Below the pieces are notes generated by a model. It saw nothing but the letters and a program-made list of their open reading frames with translations. It did no database searches and was not told the origin of the DNA. Shown here in pieces: positions 32,600 to 41,787 of a stretch of DNA of 64,000 nucleotides. How positions within the stretch are numbered: the stretch's first letter is position 1; the number at the start of each line of letters is the position of its first letter. Source of the stretch: Paenibacillus tyrphae (GTDB lineage: Bacteria > Bacillota > Bacilli > Paenibacillales > NBRC-103111); assembly GCF_024158745.1 (NCBI RefSeq), contig NZ_JAMZAW010000010.1:186001-250000 (forward strand), given 5' to 3'. The position numbers and the translations under genes were made by a program.

Positions 32600-33232
32600 T
32601 TACATCCCCTTCGGCTTATACGGTCCTAACTGCTGGGGAGAAAATCGGTAACGGGAGTTCGGGTCCTTCATCCACATATTCCCTTTGATGATCAAAATAT
32701 AAACGGCGATGACAAAGTAAACGGTGCCCGCAATCCAGTCCGTCGCGCTAGCTAGCCCCTGCGTCACGATATGGTGGACATACCATCCGCCCACAGGAAT
32801 ATGAAGAAACACGACGGCGAACAAACCGGGATTATAAAAGGTTCTTCCTTTCAGATTGGCGAAAATGCCGTGCCAGATCAACTGGAAAAAGCCCATAAGC
32901 ATCGGAGCGAGACCAAGCCAGATGACATTCGGATACAGCAGGGGAAGCAGGTAAAAGACGTAGGCGATGACCAGATTAATGACCATGGCCGATTGCGGAT
33001 TGAGCGGATACCGGTCCGGCTGCCCGCTTCTAAAAATAAGGGCATTGAACAAGCCTCCGAAATAGCCCGGCCAGCGGTACTCCTCGAATTGATGCACCAG
33101 AATCGCAACAAAACTCAGCCATAGCATCACGTTTATTTTCGGAATCCCGCTTCCGCTCACGATCAAGTAGAAGCACACGGCCAGAGCTACAAGCATCCCC
33201 AGGTCCTGCCAATACTTTCTCAAGAAATTCAT
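32600..33232 (-). CDS. HXXEE-domain membrane protein
   Basis: This is a 210-residue protein with about six membrane segments. The eponymous motif is HQFEE near residue 47 (VAILVHQFEEYRWPGYFGG), and later motifs are WHGIFANLKGRTFYNPGLF and VHHI. The charged residues within the membrane suggest a metal or substrate site. Its function is unknown. It lies 21 bp after a TetR regulator on the same strand and is probably controlled by it. Confidence 0.85.
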   Translation of the reverse strand: MNFLRKYWQDLGMLVALAVCFYLIVSGSGIPKINVMLWLSFVAILVHQFEEYRWPGYFGGLFNALIFRSGQPDRYPLNPQSAMVINLVIAYVFYLLPLLYPNVIWLGLAPMLMGFFQLIWHGIFANLKGRTFYNPGLFAVVFLHIPVGGWYVHHIVTQGLASATDWIAGTVYFVIAVYILIIKGNMWMKDPNSRYRFSPQQLGPYKPKGM

Positions 33233-33253
33233 GGCTTCTCTCCCCTATCCTCT

Positions 33254-33838
33254 TCATTTTTCGTGAAAATAGCGTTCAAAGAACCAATCGATCTGCTCCC
33301 CGATCGGCAGCATCTTCACTCCGGCTCCCGATTCGAGAATCGGCTTCATGAGAGCGGGAAGGAAAATCGCGCCGAACAGCTGCGTAATCATCATCATTAA
33401 TTTGTCCGAACTGTCCTCCTGCGTAATCTTCTGTAAAACGGCTTGAATTTTATGAAATCCCATCTCGCGAAGGAATTCGCCGTATTCGACTTGGGATGCG
33501 AACATGGCGGTTCCGGTGGCGATGATTCGGGAGACGAGCTCCGGATACTGCTGAATGACCTGCACGTAAAGCGTCAGAAACGTTTTTAGTCTCTCTTTCG
33601 GCGGCACGTCAGAGTCGTCCAACACATCGAACGTCCCGCGAAAGCCGAGCAGCATAATTTTAATCGCCTCGCTGATTAATTTTTCTTTGGAGCCGAAATA
33701 GTAATTGATCAGCGCAATATTGGTGTCCGAGTGGGCGGCAATTTTTCTTATCGTGACGTTCTCGAAGCCTTCCTTCTTAATCATGTCCAAGGTCGCTCGC
33801 AAAATTTTGTCTTTGGTTTCCACTTGATCCGGCGGCAT
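33254..33838 (-). CDS. TetR-family regulator
   Basis: This is a protein of 194 residues with the standard TetR helix-turn-helix (KILRATLDMIKKEGFENVTI, then IALINYYFGSKEKLI) and a ligand domain of about 130 residues. The start at 33838 has GAGGAGGG five to six bases before it; the in-frame ATG at 33856 has none. A perfect 13-bp inverted repeat lies about 40 bp upstream, fitting autoregulation. The likely target is the following HXXEE gene. Confidence 0.92.
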   Translation of the reverse strand: MPPDQVETKDKILRATLDMIKKEGFENVTIRKIAAHSDTNIALINYYFGSKEKLISEAIKIMLLGFRGTFDVLDDSDVPPKERLKTFLTLYVQVIQQYPELVSRIIATGTAMFASQVEYGEFLREMGFHKIQAVLQKITQEDSSDKLMMMITQLFGAIFLPALMKPILESGAGVKMLPIGEQIDWFFERYFHEK

Positions 33839-33879
33839 AGAGGCCCTCCTCTTCATAACCTGAAATTAGGTTAATCGTT

Positions 33880-33912
33880 GTTTTAAACAATGTTTTAATC
33901 ATTGTTTAAAAC
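33880..33912. promoter_or_regulatory. TetR operator candidate
   Basis: GTTTTAAACAATG and CATTGTTTAAAAC form a perfect 13-bp inverted repeat with a 7-bp spacer, directly upstream of the TetR gene. Confidence 0.7.
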
Positions 33913-34069
33913 GATTGTACCATCCTTTTTATTCCAACGCAATGGGTCAAACGCTGCCGTCTGTGCCTAAACCGTGACATAGCCCAAGCCCCTTATGACT
34001 GTCATATATTACAAATAAAGTAATATAATGAATTTCGTAACATATTCCCATCCTAATGGAGGTGTTTTT

Positions 34070-35587
34070 ATGTTCAAGCGTCACAAGCTTTGGAGTACGG
34101 TGGCCGCTGCAATCGTACTCACCCTGGCGGTCCCTACGGCTATGGCCGAAACGGAAGCCCCGATCAGCGCCGAGCAGAAGCAGCCCGCCGATGCCAAAGC
34201 TGCCGCAGACCGGTATCTGAAGGAGCACGCCAAGCAGTATCAGCTCAAGGCCGATTTATCCGACTTGAAGTATGTCACCACGATTCAAACCGATGCAGGC
34301 CATTATGTCCGTTATCAGCAAATCGTGAACAACGCCCCGGTGTTTAACCGGCAGGTAACCGTCACCTTGGACCGTTCTTTCCGCAACCCTTTGGTCATTT
34401 CCGGTTACGAGCCCTACACCACGGTTCAGCAGGTGTCGCAGCTGCTGCCGCCCGGCGATTTAAAGGCCAAAGCACTCCAGTTCGTCGAAGACCAGGCCCA
34501 GGGAGAATGGGCGCCATCCTCCGAGGAGTACGGCTATACGATACAGAAGGGCGTCGCTACGCCTACCTACCGTGTCGTCGTCCATAGCAAGGCCCCGTAC
34601 GGCGCATGGGAAACCTACATTCATGCAGGCAGCGGAGAGCTGCTGCGCAAACGGAATTTGAACCAGCGCGTGAACGGCACCGGCAAAGTTTTCCTCCCCA
34701 ATCCCGTCGAATCCCAAGGCTCCGTCGGCAAGCTCAAAGATAGCAACGACCAGGATTCCTCCGAATTGACCAAACAGCTGAAACCCGTTACCCTCCAAGG
34801 CTTGGACGGCTCCGGTTACCTGCGCGGGCAATACGTCAACATTAACTCCGCCGCCAAGACGTATTCTGCCTCCAACCAATTCAACTATACCCGTTCCAAC
34901 GACAGCTTCGAGGATGTCATGGCCTATTACCACATCGATACGCTGCAGCGGTATTTGCAGCAGCTTGGCTTCAAGAATGTCAACAACCGTACCATCAAAG
35001 TAAACGTCAACACATCTCCGGACGACAACTCGTACTATCAGCCGTCGACAGGCGAATTAACCTTCGGTACCGGCGGGGTAGACGATGCGGAAGACGCCGG
35101 CGTCATTGCCCACGAATACGGCCATGCGATTCAAGACAATCAGGTGCCGGGCTTCGGCGATTCCCATGAAGGCGGCTCGATGGGCGAAGGCTTCGGCGAT
35201 TTTCTCGGCGCTACTTATGAAGACACTGCCTCCTCCCCCGGCTTCGGCAAAGCGTGCGTAGCCGAATGGGACGCCACGTCGTATTCCAGCACCAACCCGC
35301 CATGCCTGCGACGCTTGGACGTCAATAAAGTGTATCCGCGCGACCTTCAAAATGAAGTACACGCAGACGGCGAAATTTGGTCTCAGGGATTATACGATAT
35401 GGCACAATCCTTCGGACGCGACGTAGCCACCAAAATCATCATCCAGTCCCACTTCTCTCTCACGCCCACAGCCACCTTCAAGGACGGCGCCAAAGCGATC
35501 AAACAAGCCGATCTCCAGCTTTACGGCGGCCAGCATGCCGCAGAAATCGACCGGATCTGGAAAGCACGCGGCATTCCCACCAGCTAA
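34070..35587 (+). CDS. Secreted M36 (fungalysin)-like zinc metalloprotease
   Basis: This is a protein of 505 residues. A signal peptide (LWSTVAAAIVLTLAVPTAMA) is followed by an FTP/PepSY-type propeptide (about 30-200) and a catalytic domain. The zinc site is HEYGH at about residues 348-352 (GVIAHEYGHAIQDN), with the glutamate ligand in GGSMGEGFGDFLG, the pattern of M36/fungalysin-like rather than thermolysin enzymes. It should degrade extracellular protein. GGAGGTG lies before the ATG at 34070. It ends at a strong terminator. Confidence 0.87.
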   Translation: MFKRHKLWSTVAAAIVLTLAVPTAMAETEAPISAEQKQPADAKAAADRYLKEHAKQYQLKADLSDLKYVTTIQTDAGHYVRYQQIVNNAPVFNRQVTVTLDRSFRNPLVISGYEPYTTVQQVSQLLPPGDLKAKALQFVEDQAQGEWAPSSEEYGYTIQKGVATPTYRVVVHSKAPYGAWETYIHAGSGELLRKRNLNQRVNGTGKVFLPNPVESQGSVGKLKDSNDQDSSELTKQLKPVTLQGLDGSGYLRGQYVNINSAAKTYSASNQFNYTRSNDSFEDVMAYYHIDTLQRYLQQLGFKNVNNRTIKVNVNTSPDDNSYYQPSTGELTFGTGGVDDAEDAGVIAHEYGHAIQDNQVPGFGDSHEGGSMGEGFGDFLGATYEDTASSPGFGKACVAEWDATSYSSTNPPCLRRLDVNKVYPRDLQNEVHADGEIWSQGLYDMAQSFGRDVATKIIIQSHFSLTPTATFKDGAKAIKQADLQLYGGQHAAEIDRIWKARGIPTS

Positions 35588-35913
35588 CGCCAAAAAGACA
35601 AGAGCCTGCAGTCCGTCGTACTCGGCGGATTGCAGGCCTTTTTATTGTAAAGCGCATCCCAGAGCGGATTATCGCTATGGTCGACGATGATGTATCCCAA
35701 CAATTCGCATTCTCCCTCTACATAGCCTTCTTCCCGTGCTTCCCGTTTAAAGCATTCCTCCGGCGTTTCATCCGCTTCCTTGTGTCCTCCTGGAAAATCC
35801 CATCCTCTATCGCGTAAATCGACTAATAATAATTTTCCATCTTGTAAGCAAAAGCCGTGTACACTTGTAATCAAATCGTTTTGCGGAAGCTTGCTGCTTT
35901 TCTCCCAAGTCAA
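35584..35913 (-). pseudogene. NUDIX hydrolase, C-terminally truncated
   Basis: This is a 109-residue frame with an intact Nudix box (GHKEADETPEECFKREAREE, then GY). The match to the family stops near VDHSDNPLWD; the last 20 or so residues are encoded by the terminator of the convergent protease gene and look unrelated to any Nudix C-terminus. Family members are about 140-155 residues, so 35-45 residues are missing. Catalytic residues remain, but folding is doubtful. The stop overlaps the protease stop region by four bases. Confidence 0.65.
35604..35645 (+). terminator. Intrinsic terminator of the protease gene
   Basis: GCCTGCA pairs with TGCAGGC, with further pairing inside, followed by CTTTTTATT. 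It lies inside the frame of the truncated NUDIX gene. Confidence 0.85.
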
Positions 35914-35989
35914 TTTAACTCTTGATCCTCCCTAGTTTACATGAATAGTCGTCATTTTACCCCTCCCATGATTCGATTCCGCCCCGCCA

Positions 35990-36019
35990 AAAAGACCCCT
36001 CGTCACCTTGGACGAGAGG
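35990..36019 (-). terminator. Intrinsic terminator of the GH85 gene
   Basis: On the minus strand CCTCTCGTC pairs with GACGAGGGG and is followed by TCTTTTTGG. Confidence 0.8.
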
Positions 36020-36063
36020 CCTTGTCGTACCGCACGCTTGAACGAAACGCGCTTTGTCTTGAA

Positions 36064-38934
36064 CTATTGGAACTGGAACCAGTCTATATCTGCGATGCCG
36101 TTATCGCGGACGCTCCACTTCGTATAGTTCGGATTTTTAAAGGTCACATGAACGTTCTGCTTGCCGGTAACGGGCTTTTTCAGATCGACGGTATAGTTCT
36201 TGTAGAACGGCGCCAGTTGCTTCGCCTCCACCGGCAGAGCCACATCTGCGATGAGTTCGCCCTGCGGGCCGCCCAAGCGTACTTCCACCCGGGTGTCCTT
36301 CGCCAGAACGGCAGCCCGAACCGTTAACTTCGATGCTGCTTTTGTCCCGAAATCGACATCCTTAAACGACAGCCAATCGGCAAAGTTCAAGTCACGGACA
36401 TTCACATAAGTGCCCGGCACGAACAGACCGTTGGATTGATCGTATTTTTCCGCCTGCAGGACGACGCCGTTCTGAGGATTTTCCGGCGCCACGACCTTCA
36501 CGCGGATTTCCGTCTTCACGCCAGGCTGGCCGTTGACCGGCCCCGTCTGCGCTGTCAGTACCGCATCCCCCGGGCCTACCGCAGTCACTTTGCCCCGCGC
36601 ATCCACTTTGGCGACAGCTTCGTTATTCGATGTCCAGGTGACATTTACATTTGCTGCCGTGGAAGGCATGACGCGGATATTGACATAGTTCGTCCATCCG
36701 GTTTCCATCGTCAGCTTGTTGTCCTGCAAGTGCATCGCATGAATGGAAGCTGCGGCAACCGGACCTTTGTTGAACTGAACTTTCTGCCCGGTCCCCCATT
36801 TCCAAGTCAGCGCCTGCGGCTCGCTTGCCGTTCCATCTTTGCCAACAGCATACAGCTCCAGCTTCACATCATTCTCGCCGAGACGAGGAAGCGACTTGAT
36901 GTAATACACTTCGTCGTAAATACGTCCGACCCATTCACGCTTGCCGTTTGCCACGCGCATGAGGTCGTAATACCAAACATCCTGCTGCTTCGCATTGAAG
37001 TCCCACTTCACGAACATCGCGGCTTGATTGTCGTCGAACATTGCCTTCTCGACCCGGAAGCCCGTCGGGGCGACAGGCGCCTGCGGTTTCTTGCCGTCCG
37101 TCAGCTTCAACTCGCCGATGTTGGCCTTAAAGGGCACGTCATCCGCCGATTGCGAACTGATGCGCAGACTAATTGCTGCGATGGTGCGTCCCTCGAACGG
37201 CTTCAGCTTGGCCGTGGCCGTGGTCCAATCGTCGCTTGGTCCGGCTTTCAAATCGACGGCGGCCGGATGCTGCGGGTCGTCCTTGAACGTAAGCAGCGCC
37301 TGAATGTCGGCTGCCTTCTTCAGATGCCCTTGCGCCTGGCCGTTGCCTTTCTTGTCCGGCAGCTGGACGTCCGATTTGTACGTCAGCGACAGCTCCACGT
37401 CTTTGGTCACCGGCAGCTCGGTTTTGTACAGATGAATATCCGCAGCATGGCTCGAATTCAGCGTACCTTCCACTTTCAAGGAAGAGCCGCCGTTCCATGC
37501 GGTTTCGTAGTCGTATCCGACCGTCAGCGGCTTGCCAGCGGACTGCGTCCACCACTGCCATGTCGGCAGGATGTCCTGCGCCGCCATGTTGTTCCACTCC
37601 GTATCACTGGACTTCCGGCCGTTTGCGAAGAAGTCGAGCCCGTGCCCGTTGTTGAAGCGAGTCACGAACGGATAGGAGCCGATGACGGAGCGCTCCGGTA
37701 TGTAATGGGCAATTCCCGGCCAGCTCTCATATTCGGTGCCGACCGCCCGGCCGCTCTCCGCAGGATTGCCCTTCGGTCCCGACCAATAGGCCTGCTCGCG
37801 CTTCTCGATTTCCGGCTGCATGCGGATATCGAACGGATTAGGACCTTTGTTCCAGACCATATCCGTGCCGAAAAGCGCTACGCTCGTCCGGGGCGTGCGG
37901 GAGGCGTCGTTTTTGAAAATCGCATCAAGCTCCAAGCCGCGGTCGAAGCGGAATTTGTCATTTTCGATGCCCGCGAAGAGCGAGGCATACGGATCAAGAC
38001 CAAGCTTACGCGCATGGTCGGCGCTGCTCTCCAAGCCTTGCGGCGTATACGCGTAGTTCATGAAAATGCTGTCGTGGGCACGCTTTCCGTCACGTTCGTC
38101 CAGCAGCCACGGCGAGTTTTCCTTGTTGAATCCGTTTACATAGGAGACCTTGCCGTCCACGGTCAAGCTGTCGTACCAACTCATATACAGGCCCTGGCTG
38201 CGCATATATTTCAGCATTTCCATCAGCAGAGCCGCATGCTCCTTGCTGATCGTCGCTTCTTGGTTGATAAAATATCCGTCGAAGCCGAAATACTTCGCCA
38301 TTTCGATCATTTTATCGGCCACCGGGAATTTGCCGTCCGGCGTCTTCTCGACCAGCTCCGCGAAATTGATGTTGCGCGGCCAGAACCAACCGCCCAGACT
38401 AATAACCCCGTTCCGGTGCGCCGCATCGGTATAAGCCGGATTGGGCAAGTTCACCACGCCGTAATCCCGCTTGCCCTCTTCGGTCGGAGAACCGTAAACC
38501 GGCAAACCGTGCCAGGAGGCATAAATGTCCTGATACTGCCAATATTTCAGCACGTTGCGGCTGAAGCTGTCGTTATAGCGGTACCCCTCGAACCATTCTT
38601 CCTTATCGTAGTCGGCGGAAAGATTCATGACCTGGGCCGTGCCCGTTAATTCCGGGTGCGCCTGCGTCGGCTGGAACGCTCCGATCCGCTTCGCTAGCGG
38701 AACGCGGGAACGAAAATACTTCGCATACGGGTCGCTCTCCGGGGTCCATTCCTTAATCTGCTTGGCGTTGTAGCCGTACAAATAAGGCTGCTCCGGCCCT
38801 TTCGGCGTTTCCATCGCCAGAGCCGCTTTCGGCCCTAACATCAGAGTGGACGCCATAACGGCCGTCAACCCTATTGATACCGCTTTCGTAACGGTTCGAG
38901 AGAAAGATTTTTTCCGTTTTTTACGTTCTGACAT
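36064..38934 (-). CDS. Secreted GH85 endo-beta-N-acetylglucosaminidase
   Basis: This is a protein of 956 residues. A signal peptide ends near residue 42. Residues about 48-400 form the GH85 barrel with the catalytic pair N224 and E226 (FGFDGYFINQEATIS) and neighbouring YMSWYDSLTVDGK. Beta-sandwich regions follow, then a Big_2-like immunoglobulin domain (VTWTSNNEAVAKVDARGKVT) and a C-terminal CBM6-like domain (QAEKYDQSNG to DWFQFQ). It should cut the chitobiose core of N-linked glycans. The ATG at 38934 follows GAGGTG. A cre-like site in its promoter suggests catabolite repression. Confidence 0.93.
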   Translation of the reverse strand: MSERKKRKKSFSRTVTKAVSIGLTAVMASTLMLGPKAALAMETPKGPEQPYLYGYNAKQIKEWTPESDPYAKYFRSRVPLAKRIGAFQPTQAHPELTGTAQVMNLSADYDKEEWFEGYRYNDSFSRNVLKYWQYQDIYASWHGLPVYGSPTEEGKRDYGVVNLPNPAYTDAAHRNGVISLGGWFWPRNINFAELVEKTPDGKFPVADKMIEMAKYFGFDGYFINQEATISKEHAALLMEMLKYMRSQGLYMSWYDSLTVDGKVSYVNGFNKENSPWLLDERDGKRAHDSIFMNYAYTPQGLESSADHARKLGLDPYASLFAGIENDKFRFDRGLELDAIFKNDASRTPRTSVALFGTDMVWNKGPNPFDIRMQPEIEKREQAYWSGPKGNPAESGRAVGTEYESWPGIAHYIPERSVIGSYPFVTRFNNGHGLDFFANGRKSSDTEWNNMAAQDILPTWQWWTQSAGKPLTVGYDYETAWNGGSSLKVEGTLNSSHAADIHLYKTELPVTKDVELSLTYKSDVQLPDKKGNGQAQGHLKKAADIQALLTFKDDPQHPAAVDLKAGPSDDWTTATAKLKPFEGRTIAAISLRISSQSADDVPFKANIGELKLTDGKKPQAPVAPTGFRVEKAMFDDNQAAMFVKWDFNAKQQDVWYYDLMRVANGKREWVGRIYDEVYYIKSLPRLGENDVKLELYAVGKDGTASEPQALTWKWGTGQKVQFNKGPVAAASIHAMHLQDNKLTMETGWTNYVNIRVMPSTAANVNVTWTSNNEAVAKVDARGKVTAVGPGDAVLTAQTGPVNGQPGVKTEIRVKVVAPENPQNGVVLQAEKYDQSNGLFVPGTYVNVRDLNFADWLSFKDVDFGTKAASKLTVRAAVLAKDTRVEVRLGGPQGELIADVALPVEAKQLAPFYKNYTVDLKKPVTGKQNVHVTFKNPNYTKWSVRDNGIADIDWFQFQ

Positions 38935-39093
38935 AACGCACCTCTCTTCGTTTGTTCCGGCCTGGTACCATCCTAGCAATTGCTGCAGCTGCCAATCCAA
39001 GGAAAAGAAACGACTCGTCTATTCCACCCTAACACCGGTTTGCGGCAGCAGTAAAGTGGCCAAACAAAAGATTTCATGGACATATTAAATGAT

Positions 39094-39107
39094 TGTAAGC
39101 GCTGTAA
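39094..39107. promoter_or_regulatory. cre-like (CcpA) site before GH85
   Basis: TGTAAGCGCTGTAA matches the core of the catabolite-responsive element (TGTAAGCGCTTACA) except near one end. On the minus strand it lies between a TTATTA and a TAATAT spaced by 17 bp, which could be the GH85 promoter. Confidence 0.5.
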
Positions 39108-39254
39108 TAACATTTTATGCTGGCGGAGGAAATTCCCAATAAATCCGACATTTTCGTGACCATCCTTCTTCCGTTTCCTCTCCGGCACCGGCATGTAGTC
39201 CGCTTATATGGTCAAATTACCTATTTACATTCGCGGAGAGGTGTGCTATTTTAA

Positions 39255-39274
39255 ATTTCGATACATATAGAAAT
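39255..39274. promoter_or_regulatory. ArsR operator candidate, copy 1
   Basis: A 20-bp imperfect palindrome, ATTTCGATAC then ATATAGAAAT, lies 26 bp before the ArsR gene. A similar one lies before the MFS gene at 39597-39616. Confidence 0.6.
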
Positions 39275-39300
39275 AATACACTGGCAAGGATGAGGCTACG

Positions 39301-39582
39301 ATGGAGCACAATAACGCGGAACTGCAGCAAGCTGTCAAAATATACAAAGCTCTCGGAGAACCGACCCGGCTTAAAATCGCCCTGCTGCTTACGGAAGAAA
39401 GGAATCTGTGCTGCTCGGATATCGGGAGCAAGCTCGAATCCGTTGCGGGCTCGACGCTGTCCCATCATTTGAAGCAGCTGACGGATTGCGGCCTGCTCAA
39501 GCTCCGCAAGGACGGCACGTATATTTATTACAGCGTGAATCGCGAAATTGCCCAAAAGTATGCGCCGTATTTGCTGGAGTAG
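39301..39582 (+). CDS. ArsR-family regulator of the MFS gene
   Basis: This is a 93-residue winged-helix repressor: YKALGEPTRLKIALLLTEER, then SVAGSTLSHHLKQLTDCGLL and the wing LRKDGTYIYYSVN. Two adjacent cysteines before the recognition helix (NLCCSDIG) could sense a metal, arsenical or thiol-reactive compound, though the classic CVC motif of ArsR is absent. It precedes the MFS transporter by 75 bp, and the same operator-like palindrome lies before each gene. Confidence 0.92.
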   Translation: MEHNNAELQQAVKIYKALGEPTRLKIALLLTEERNLCCSDIGSKLESVAGSTLSHHLKQLTDCGLLKLRKDGTYIYYSVNREIAQKYAPYLLE

Positions 39583-39596
39583 TTTTTTTTGGCTTT

Positions 39597-39616
39597 ATTT
39601 CTATATTTGTAGAAAT
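39597..39616. promoter_or_regulatory. ArsR operator candidate, copy 2
   Basis: The 20-bp palindrome ATTTCTATAT then TTGTAGAAAT lies in the gap between the ArsR and MFS genes and matches the arms of copy 1. Confidence 0.6.
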
Positions 39617-39656
39617 ATAAAAATAATATGGAGTGGAGAGAGGAGTATCTACCATC

Positions 39657-40847
39657 ATGTCAAGCACATGGAAAATTTACATGCTGGCCGTCGTCAGTTT
39701 TCTTGTCGGCACGTCGGAGTTTATTATCGCCGGAATTTTGGATAAAGTAGCGGCGGATATCGGGGTCCCGGTGTCCGCGGCGGGTCAGCTCATTACCGTG
39801 TTCTCGCTGGCCTACGCTTTTGGGACCCCTATTCTTATGGCGGCGACCGCCCGTCTGGAGCGGCGCAAGCTGCTGCTCTACTCTCTCGGCGTCTTCGTCG
39901 TTGGAAACGGGATGGCCGTGGTGCTGCCGGGATTTGAATTTCTGATCGTTTCCCGAATTATTCTTGCGCTCAGCACCGGGGTATTCGTCGTGACCGCCTT
40001 GACCGTAGCTTCCAAGCTGGCCCCGCCGGAGAGACAGGGACGCGCCATCGCGACGCTCGTCATGGGCTTCAGCACCGCCCTGATCGTCGGTGTCCCACTC
40101 GGGAGGGTCGTCGCCTCCGTTTACGACTGGAAGATGACCTTCGCCGGAATCGGCGTGCTGGGGGTTCTTGCCATCCTGGCCGTCTCCTGGACGATTCCGC
40201 AGACGGACGGCGAAGAACCGGTACCGCTGCGCAAACAGCTCGCGCTGATGAAGGAGCCGAGAATCGCCGTCGCATTGCTCGTCACCTTCTTCTGGATTTC
40301 CGGCTATTCGATCGCTTACACGTACATTTCGCCGTTCCTGCTCACGGTGACCGGCATGAGCGAGCAAGGCGTGAGCGCGGGCTTGTTCGCCTTCGGAATC
40401 GCCAGCCTGATCGGCTCGAAGCTCGGAGGCTACGGCACCGACAAGTGGGGGGTTCCCCGTACGCTAATCGGAGGCATGCTGCTTCACGCAGCGTCTCTCA
40501 TCCTGCTGTCGTTAGCCGCCCACTCCTCGGCAGCCGTCTTCCCGCTGCTCATGCTCTGGGCCTTCTCCGCATGGTCGTCGGGTCCGACCCAACAGTACTA
40601 TTTAATGACGCTTGCTCCCGAAGCGTCCGGCATTATGCTTAGCTTGAACAGCTCCGTGCTTCAGCTGGCGATGGCGGCCGGCGCGGGGATCGGCGGTGTT
40701 GTCGTGCAGCAGGCATCGCTGACCTCCATCAGCTGGATCGGGGCGGCAGGCGTCGTCGTCGCGGCAGTGACGGCTGCCACTTCCCTTGGCATCACCCGCT
40801 CCCACCGCCTGGCGGAGGAACGGAAGCTTCAGCAAGCCGGAGCTTAA
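39657..40847 (+). CDS. MFS transporter (AraJ/YbcL-like efflux)
   Basis: This is a protein of 396 residues with twelve membrane segments of the drug:H+ antiporter-1 type. Family marks are GTSEFIIAGILDKVAADIGV near the start, and GRAIATLVMGFSTALIVGVP in segment five (motif C). Such proteins export drugs, sugars or arabinose-like compounds. The ATG at 39657 follows GAGAGGAG at a slightly long spacing. It is controlled most likely by the adjacent ArsR regulator. Confidence 0.9.
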   Translation: MSSTWKIYMLAVVSFLVGTSEFIIAGILDKVAADIGVPVSAAGQLITVFSLAYAFGTPILMAATARLERRKLLLYSLGVFVVGNGMAVVLPGFEFLIVSRIILALSTGVFVVTALTVASKLAPPERQGRAIATLVMGFSTALIVGVPLGRVVASVYDWKMTFAGIGVLGVLAILAVSWTIPQTDGEEPVPLRKQLALMKEPRIAVALLVTFFWISGYSIAYTYISPFLLTVTGMSEQGVSAGLFAFGIASLIGSKLGGYGTDKWGVPRTLIGGMLLHAASLILLSLAAHSSAAVFPLLMLWAFSAWSSGPTQQYYLMTLAPEASGIMLSLNSSVLQLAMAAGAGIGGVVVQQASLTSISWIGAAGVVVAAVTAATSLGITRSHRLAEERKLQQAGA

Positions 40848-40854
40848 AAAACGG

Positions 40855-40902
40855 CAAGCCGGTCATAACACGGAATGACGTGTTGGACCGGCTTGTTTTA
40901 TT
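40855..40902 (+). terminator. Intrinsic terminator of the MFS gene
   Basis: CAAGCCGGTC pairs with GACCGGCTTG and is followed by TTTTATT. Confidence 0.88.
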
Positions 40903-40904
40903 GC

Positions 40905-41669
40905 TTACAGATGCGTGCCCCCGCTGACATCGATACACTGGCCGGTAATCCACCGGCTGTCGGGAGAAGCGAGGAAAGCTGCAACGTCCGCAAGATCCTC
41001 CGGCTGCCCCCATCGGTCAAAAACCGAAAGACCGGCGGCAAATTTCCGACCCTCCGGGTCCTGCTTGGTTGCGGTGTTCATATCCGTATCCGTAATTCCG
41101 GGCATGATCGCATTGATCGTGATATTACGTGATCCCAATTGCTTGGCTAAGGTGGAGGTCATGGTGTTGATCGCACCTTTGGTCATACTGTAGCCGAGAA
41201 GATTGGGAAAAGCCACCCGCGTTACCGACGACGAGATGTTGATAATGCGTCCCTCGTCTTTCAGCCGGGGCAAAGCTTCACGGATAAGGAACAGCGGCGC
41301 TTTGACGTTGATGGCGATCTCTTCCTCGAAAAGCTCCTCCGTCAAATCCTCAATGAAGGCGGTTTGAGCGATTCCGGCATTGTTCACGAGAATATCGAAG
41401 CGGTTATCGCCCGTGCGTGCCCGCAGCGCTTCATCCATGACTCCCATCAGTTCATATACGCCGTTGGCCGATTTGAAATCCGCCCCAACCGCAAAAGCCG
41501 CCCCGCCCTTTTCCCAAATCTCGCGAACGACCTCTTCGGCAGCCTCCCGGTTCTTGGCATAATGTACGCCGACCAATGCCCCTTCCTGCGCGAGACGCAG
41601 CGCGATGCCGCGTCCGATCCCCCGGCTTGCTCCTGTCACCAAAGCTATCTTGCCTTGCAATTTCCCCAT
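40905..41669 (-). CDS. Short-chain dehydrogenase/reductase
   Basis: This is a 254-residue classical SDR. NAD(P) binding is shown by TGASRGIG, NNAG, catalytic Ser in INISSSVTR, and YSMTK. The C-terminal GGTHL ending and the GxADF segment fit the 3-oxoacyl-ACP reductase-like or gluconate dehydrogenase-like branch. The substrate is not predictable. It has no operon partner and converges on the MFS gene. Confidence 0.93.
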   Translation of the reverse strand: MGKLQGKIALVTGASRGIGRGIALRLAQEGALVGVHYAKNREAAEEVVREIWEKGGAAFAVGADFKSANGVYELMGVMDEALRARTGDNRFDILVNNAGIAQTAFIEDLTEELFEEEIAINVKAPLFLIREALPRLKDEGRIINISSSVTRVAFPNLLGYSMTKGAINTMTSTLAKQLGSRNITINAIMPGITDTDMNTATKQDPEGRKFAAGLSVFDRWGQPEDLADVAAFLASPDSRWITGQCIDVSGGTHL

Positions 41670-41787
41670 ATTTTACAACCCCTCATGCTCGATTAACAGG
41701 TTCCCCTGCTCATCCTAGTTATAGCACAAGGCGGTTTTTGTTATGTTGCTCTCTCATTCATCGAACCGCAGCCAAGAAGCCCGCTGC

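Noticed and set aside
36436..38649. A long plus-strand frame of 737 codons
   Set aside because: It is antisense to the GH85 gene, whose domains are all recognisable; the long opposite frame is a GC-bias effect.
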